Shown: positions 58,924 through 64,000 of the stretch, one piece after another
How positions within the stretch are numbered: position 1 is the first letter of the stretch
How the letters are laid out: the number at the start of each line of letters is the position of its first letter
Source: Batkoa obscura
Lineage: Eukaryota > Entomophthoromycota > Entomophthoromycetes > Entomophthorales > Batkoaceae
Assembly: GCA_030770535.1 (NCBI GenBank)
Contig: JASVEC010000033.1
Span: 124,001 to 188,000, forward strand
Reading direction: 5' to 3'
DNA length: 64,000 nucleotides
Translations under genes and position numbers: made by a program
The notes under the pieces: generated by a model
What the model saw: only the letters and a program-made list of their open reading frames with translations
Databases searched by the model: none
Told to the model about the DNA's origin: nothing

Positions 58924-59027
58924 ATATGGGAATATATTTTTGTGTTTAAGAATTTTACTGAAAATCTTTTCACTCAAATAGCGCTTAAAAGATAGAAAAA
59001 GTGAAGTCAAAAAAAACACTCCCATAT
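58924..59027 (-). mobile_element. MITE-A copy 12
   Basis: 104 bp. Left end ATATGGGAATAT, right end ACACTCCCATAT. The core AGCGCT is intact. Confidence 0.87.
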
Positions 59028-59515
59028 GTTAGTTGGTCACTTTATACTTGTTTTGTTTTTAAAATCATATCTATAGCTTAAATTTTACTTTGCAAGCTAT
59101 TAGTCTTTCTGCTCTCAACTATATAATATAGGCTACTCACTACATTTCTCTATAGTAGATCTATTTTTCTATACATCGTCTCTATATTTTCAATGTCCAA
59201 TTTAAAGACCATCCACATTTACCTACCACCTCCATGGTTATAAAAGATTATTTTTATAAATTTAGATTTATACTAAATCACTTCATCTCTTCCTTGGCCA
59301 CCTCTATAGAAGGCGATCTTCCTGATATTCTTCAAGGTACCCTCAATTTCTATAATAAATACTTTCTAATGTTCTAATAAGGATCATTTCCTGTTCAATT
59401 TATTAACTCCTATAAATTGCTAATAATTAGCCTTATTTATTTGGTATTTTATTGACTTTTAGAAAACTTTTGATAGAGAAATTCCCTAAAATTATAATAT
59501 AAATATACTGCATAA

Positions 59516-59620
59516 ATATGGGGATCTTTTTTTGTCTTGATTACTTTTTCCATTTTTAAGTACTATTTGAGTGGAAAGATTGTTAGCAAAATTCTTAAAC
59601 GAAAAAATACATCCCCATAT
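59516..59620 (+). mobile_element. MITE-A copy 13
   Basis: 105 bp with perfect outer ends (ATATGGGGATC, ACATCCCCATAT). Its last four bases ATAT are also the first four of copy 14. Its interior is the near-exact reverse complement of copy 15. Confidence 0.92.
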
Positions 59621-59720
59621 GGAGATATTTTTTTGACTTCATTTTTTCTATCTTTTAAGCGCTATTTGAGTGGAAAAATTGTTAGTAAAATTCTTAAACA
59701 TAAAAATACATCCCACATAT
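59617..59720 (+). mobile_element. MITE-A copy 14
   Basis: 104 bp, in tandem with copy 13 and in the same orientation. Left end ATATGGAGATAT, right end ACATCCCACATAT. The 61-codon frame across the pair comes from repeated element sequence and is not a gene. Confidence 0.9.
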
Positions 59721-60120
59721 AATGATTCTTGAAGTTTAAATACTATAGTTTGATTCTGTTTTTAATGAAATATAGATTTAATAAAAGTTTAAATAACTTT
59801 TCATCCGTTAGATATTCATTAAACTCCCGTTTAGTTATTCGACTGTTTAATGTATTATTGTATTTAGATTTTGTAATTTTACATCTTTTGGAAAAAAGTA
59901 TGATTATTCGGTTATTTTTGTAGCTGTTGATGAAACTACATAATTAATTTTTTTAGATCAGGTTATTATAACAATATGTTTAATATGTTTTAACTCTTAC
60001 TTTAGATTCAACAGTCCTAATCAAGCTAGAATGATTAAATATTATCCTATGCTATAGCTTATAATAAATGAAATATTTACATAAAATTTCACCATTAAAA
60101 TCGGAACTTTGAATTTTACT

Positions 60121-60226
60121 ATATGGAGATGTATTTTTTCGTTTAAGAATTTTGCTAACAATCTTTCCACTCAAATAGTACTTAAAAATGGAAAAAGTAA
60201 TCAAGACAAAAAAAATATCCCTATAT
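60121..60226 (-). mobile_element. MITE-A copy 15
   Basis: 106 bp. Apart from its ends it matches copy 13 in reverse complement over about 85 bp without a visible difference. Confidence 0.92.
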
Positions 60227-60794
60227 TCTAAGGTTTAAGTTCAAAGTATCTTCTTTAGGCTTATTACAAAGTCTTGAAACAGAGCGATAAAGGACTTCAA
60301 AAAGTTAATAGGAAGATGTTATCTTTTCAATTCTAATTTTAATTAATTAGATCAATTTAATAATCATATTAATAATTAAATTTGCACTTTTAAAACTTTA
60401 AAATTTAATTAAGGATGCTCTCTATCTAACTGAAAATTAGTAATACTAAATTTTTTATTTAGGTGTTAGCTTCAAAAAAACAATAAGTGTCTCTAAAAAC
60501 TACTAAAAATTAAGTCGTTACAGAGTTGTAGCAGCTGTAATTATGATATAGTGTAGAACAATAATAATAAGAATTTAAAATAAGTTGTGATGTTTGAAAG
60601 CCATAAATGCTATATAAAAAAGAAAATCAACTGACTATTAAATTTCCTTTAGTTTATTGTATAATTCAAATTAAACTCGTAAAATTTTAAACTGTTAAGC
60701 AATAACATAATGTTGAAGGCGTGGCTAATATTTGAAACTGTGTTTTATATGAAATATAAAGTCTGGTTTTAAAGGATACTTTTTCACTTTTAAA

Positions 60795-61747
60795 ATGAAT
60801 AGTGATACTTTAGAAAAAAATATATTAATAAATAGAGCGAATTTAAGCGATCCCGATAATGTAACTCGGTACCAAAGATATAGGTTCAAGGCTTTCCAGA
60901 TTATGGACTCCTATACTTTTCATTACAAAACCACTTTGGTTTCGATTTTGTATCTTATTGTCTTAAGCTTTGAATTTGGATATAGTGAGTTCAATAATCT
61001 TTGTCAAAACAGTAATTTATTAACTAATATAGGATATAGTTTTACCAAAACAGAATATGTTATATCTAAAGGACGAACTATTTTTCAATTGATATTTGAT
61101 ATATTAGGAGCTCCTTTTATATTATTATTTTTGATAGAGCTAATCATAAGGCTATTTGCACTCAATAATGTTAGACTATACACCGTTCGATTAGCAGCAT
61201 TGGAATCTGCTTTTTTATTCGTTAATATTATTATAAGTATGACTGATATGGTCTTGCCCTTAGATACGTTTCTAGAAATCAAAATATTAGTGGTAGCAGT
61301 AAGGTTGTTATTACAAGTTTATAGAAACAAGCAAGTAGTTGAAGTAATCGAGAAGCATGTAAATTTTAATATTTAGGTTAATAATAAGGTTAAATGTAAA
61401 TAATAAAATAATAGGAAAATGAGATAACCAGAGAATATGAGGAGTACTATAAATCAGTTGTATTAAGATGCGAAAGTATAAAACTAAACAATAAAGAATT
61501 ACAAATGGAAATGGAAGAGTATTTAAAAACTATAGCTATCAGAGAAGACGAGATTAAAAGCTTGAATACTGCGATGATTGAAACTCATAGGAAGTCATGG
61601 AGTGCCCTTGTATCACCGCTATTGGCAGTTAAGGTGAATATACCTGTTATGTATGAAAGTTCTTCTAGTAACCAACGTAAATCTAAGGAATCAAAAGCGT
61701 CAGCAAAACTGAGAGAAAGAGGCCGCTCAATTAGCTTCTTTAAATAA
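60795..61747 (+). CDS. Voltage-sensor-domain membrane protein (Hv1-like)
   Basis: Two exons (60795-61358, 61415-61747) give 298 residues. Four membrane segments lie at about 46-62, 96-122, 130-155 and 160-178, then a coiled coil (EITREYEEYYKSVVLRCESIKLNNKELQ) and a short basic tail with SSSSNQRKSKESK. This layout, four segments plus a dimerising coiled coil without a pore, is that of the Hv1 proton channel. The fourth segment has only VRLLLQVYRNKQ rather than the regular three-residue arginine spacing. The first segment carries Glu (SFEFGY) where Hv1 has its selectivity Asp. So it may be a divergent Hv1 or a voltage-sensor protein that no longer conducts. Confidence 0.58.
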
Positions 61748-61826
61748 AACAGCTTTACCATCAAATATCTATTTATTAAAATTACCTATGTCATATTTTA
61801 ATCTAAAATAAAGTTTTATTCTTAAT

Positions 61827-61931
61827 ATATGGAGTGTTTTTTTGACTTCATTATTTTTTACATTTTTTAAGCGCTATTTAAGCGGAAAATTTGTTAGTAA
61901 AATTGTTAGACACAAAAATATATCCCCATAT
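61827..61931 (+). mobile_element. MITE-A copy 16
   Basis: 105 bp. Left end ATATGGAGTGT, right end ATATCCCCATAT, core AAGCGCTATTTAAGCGGAAA. Confidence 0.88.
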
Positions 61932-62101
61932 ATTTATGTGTATTGAAATATTGGTTGATAGCTTTTTTAGAGCACAATAAAAAATAATTTGAACTTTGGG
62001 TTATTATCAGAACTCAAAATATTTAATAAACTTGTTCGTTTTTTATTACTAGCCTAATAATAAAAATAAAAGTTAGATGCTTACTATCAAAAACATAACA
62101 A

Positions 62102-62197
62102 ATGGGGATATTTTTATAGTCAAGGATTTTATTAACAATTTTTCCACTCAAACAGCACTTGAAAGATAGAAAAAGTGAAGTCAAAAAAAACACCAAA
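62102..62197 (-). mobile_element. MITE-A copy 17
   Basis: About 96 bp. The left part ATGGGGATAT is clear. The right end stops at ACACC without the family terminus. Confidence 0.7.
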
Positions 62198-62350
62198 TTG
62201 AGTTTTCATAGAATGACGTGAAATCACTTGTGATCATTTTTTTGAAAAATATCAATTTCAAAAACTAACAAGTTATTATGAATATAACGTAACTAAAATT
62301 TTATTGGATTTAAATCAAAGAATCAAAATTGTCTTTATATTTAATAAAAG

Positions 62351-64000
62351 ATGAGTTTGAAAACCACAATTGGATCAACAAATATAAAGATAAACTCTAA
62401 TAGTAAAATAGCAGATGATAAAGATAAAGACGATTTAATACAACCCAATTTAAACCAGGTTCGAAGCGAGAAAACCGTTGGTTCATCTACTATAAATGAC
62501 AATGGTTTAACGGATACTTCAAATATTTTAGGAGAGAAAAAACTTACTTTAGAACCAGCTAGGGATGATGTTAAGGTATTGTATACTGATGTACAGAGGA
62601 GCAGTTTGCGCGCATCTGAGGCTTACCTAGGGGCAATGAAAGAAATAGAAAAAGAAATTAATGCTATTAAACCATCAATAAATTGGGAAGATGAAAATGA
62701 TCATGAAACCTCTGGTAGAGAAAATGAATTATATAATATACAAAAGAGGGAAACAAATGAAGATAGTGGAGATAGCAACGATGTCAACTCTAGGCAAGAA
62801 GTAATTTATACTATTGATCTTAATCCAGAGGAGTCATCCAGTTCTAAATATGAAGATTTTATTGAACCTGATGGACAAAAAGAGAAACAACTAGGTAATA
62901 TTTTAGTTCTATTGTTTTAAAAAATAATATGAATTTGGTCAGATTGTGAAAGGAGTGGATGGGACGACATTGATGTTCCTGAAAACTCAGTTTCTAGTTT
63001 GTCTGATTTATCGGGTAAATCCTCAAAAAGCAGTATGGTTTCTGATAATTACAGTGTTTCTGAAGATGATGTATTTGCTTCTATTCTTACAGAGATTGTA
63101 ACCAGTAATATGGCTGGAAGTCAAGACAACCTCCTATGTTATGATGATATAGATGATAATTCCATTTTGAGTTCAAATCAAGAAGTTGTCGAAAATGATT
63201 TTAGTTTGAGTCCAACCAAGGATAACTCTATGAATAATAAAAAAGAATTTGACGATTTAAATAATGAAGTAAAAATTGAAGTAGAAGTAGCAGAAACTAT
63301 AACAGATAATAATGATTCATGTATCTCTATTAGAAAGTTAGAAGAACTTCAAAATCAAAAAAATGGAGATACATTTTCCCTTAATGAACTTAATTTATCC
63401 AAAAGTGAGCACTTGGATTATAATGGTAGTAGGGAATATAAAAGAGATCAAGAAATTCCTGATTCATATTCCGTTTCCCCTAAAGCAGGCGATATAGTAA
63501 CCAATAGCAATAAAATAAGTAAAGCCTAAAATAAACTTATAATTTATTTAATTGTTTAATTTTGAATAGATTTTGAAATAAAGCTTGTAAATGATACATG
63601 GAAAATACCAGACGAAAATGATAATAATGATAATAATGATAATAGTTTAGGTAGTGATAAAAATAAGAAATGCGAGCTTATTGATAATAAAAGAGATCAC
63701 AATATAGGCAAGTCTAATTTGAATCAAAACAGCATAAAGGAAAACGTTTTTAACTACGGTAATGATTACAGTAATGGTGGGTCTTTAGATAAAGATAGCT
63801 TAGATATAAAAGCACAAAAAGGCAAAGTTAGATATATGGATTTGAGCGAAGATAATATCGAAGAATTTTATAAAAGAGAGTTACATACTTCAGCCAATGC
63901 AATAGCTCAAAACATCGTCAAAGGTGGCCTAGCTAAGGGTGGGTATATGGGCTCAAGCATAAGTGACATGGAAGACTTTTATAATAAGGAGTTAAACACA
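62351..64000 (+). CDS. Large acidic Ser/Asn-rich protein, 3' end outside window
   Basis: Exons 62351-62894, 62943-63518 and 63570 to the window edge, all in frame, give more than 510 residues. No catalytic domain is recognised. The sequence is rich in Asp, Glu, Ser and Asn with a DNN codon run (NDNNDNNDN). Two similar motifs near the end of the window, YMDLSEDNIEEFYKREL and YMGSSISDMEDFYNKEL, sit about 37 residues apart and may begin a repeat array. Tryptophans are few but regularly placed in acidic context (SGWDDIDVPE, NDTWKIPDE), which suggests short linear binding motifs. Confidence 0.65.

Larger units (their letters stand above)
58174..60794. other. Intergenic, 2.6 kb, MITE-rich
   Basis: Divergent region with four MITE-A copies between 58924 and 60226. 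Between the copies there is AT-rich sequence with no supported gene. Confidence 0.55.
61748..62350. other. Intergenic, 603 bp
   Basis: Spacer between two plus-strand genes, one third of it made up of two MITE-A copies in opposite orientation. Confidence 0.6.

Noticed and set aside
59537-59722. 61-codon plus-strand frame with repeated LSGKIVSKIL
   Set aside because: It lies wholly within two tandem MITE-A copies, and the peptide repeat is only the element repeat.
1-64000. tRNA, rRNA or CRISPR arrays
   Set aside because: I looked for T-arm consensus sequences and regularly spaced direct repeats and found none. Simple tandem repeats seen are short and lack unique spacers.

Overview
This window is a stretch of very AT-rich nuclear DNA from a fungus. 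It carries about 30 protein-coding genes on both strands. Most genes are broken by many short introns, usually 44 to 60 nt with GTAAGT-like donors and TAG or AAG acceptors. In nearly every multi-exon gene the reconstructed exons add up to a multiple of three. The fungal assignment rests on family content: a white collar-1 type LOV/PAS photoreceptor, the DASH kinetochore subunit Duo1, secreted dipeptidyl peptidase V, the UPF0658 Golgi membrane family, a Tam41/tafazzin mitochondrial lipid pair and an Snf2/Sth1 remodeller. The base composition and intron density suggest an early-diverging lineage (zygomycete or zoosporic) rather than an ascomycete yeast, but the species cannot be fixed from sequence alone.

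Layout. 1-746: 5' part of an HP1-like heterochromatin protein (minus, leaves the window). 3.0-7.9 kb: SWI/SNF-type ATPase. 8.2-10.2 kb: a CBS-domain protein and EIF1AD. 11.4-13.8 kb: white collar-1-like photoreceptor (minus). 17.2-20.2 kb: TAM41 and adenosine kinase (both minus). 20.4-24.4 kb: PPR-like protein, prefoldin subunit 6, EMC5 and a small HMG/YABBY-like protein. 26.5-30.2 kb: intronless Prp22. 30.4-37.1 kb: minus-strand run of an acyl-CoA-binding-domain protein, tafazzin, two tandem C2 proteins and secreted DPP V. 39.2-44.3 kb: UPF0658 membrane protein, DUF4211 nuclear protein and Duo1. 45.0-47.9 kb: RNase H1, a protein with a lipidation-type N-terminus, a HAPSTR1-like protein and Tim13. 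48.4-51.7 kb: a long disordered protein ending in a transglutaminase-like domain. 52.4-54.7 kb: a MOCS1-like MoaA/MoaC locus. 55.1-56.0 kb: a second HP1-like gene. 56.7-58.2 kb: secreted M28 peptidase. 60.8-64.0 kb: a voltage-sensor membrane protein and the start of a large acidic, serine-rich protein.

The intergenic DNA holds 17 copies of one short (about 95-113 bp) terminal-inverted-repeat element, here called MITE-A. Copies occur in both orientations and never inside an exon or intron that I could define. One pair is in tandem and shares its terminal ATAT; another pair is inverted and nearly identical, which implies recent movement or duplication.

The strongest biological observation is the molybdenum-cofactor locus. 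The MoaA-like reading frame ends in the functional Gly-Gly-stop tail. A splice donor lies inside those glycine codons, and using it joins MoaA in frame to a downstream MoaC domain that has no usable start of its own. This parallels the alternative splicing known for animal MOCS1. The second is the pair of HP1-like genes, which share all four intron positions and phases. Many genes serve chromatin, RNA and mitochondrial roles, but apart from the tandem C2 pair I see no gene cluster in the operon or pathway sense.
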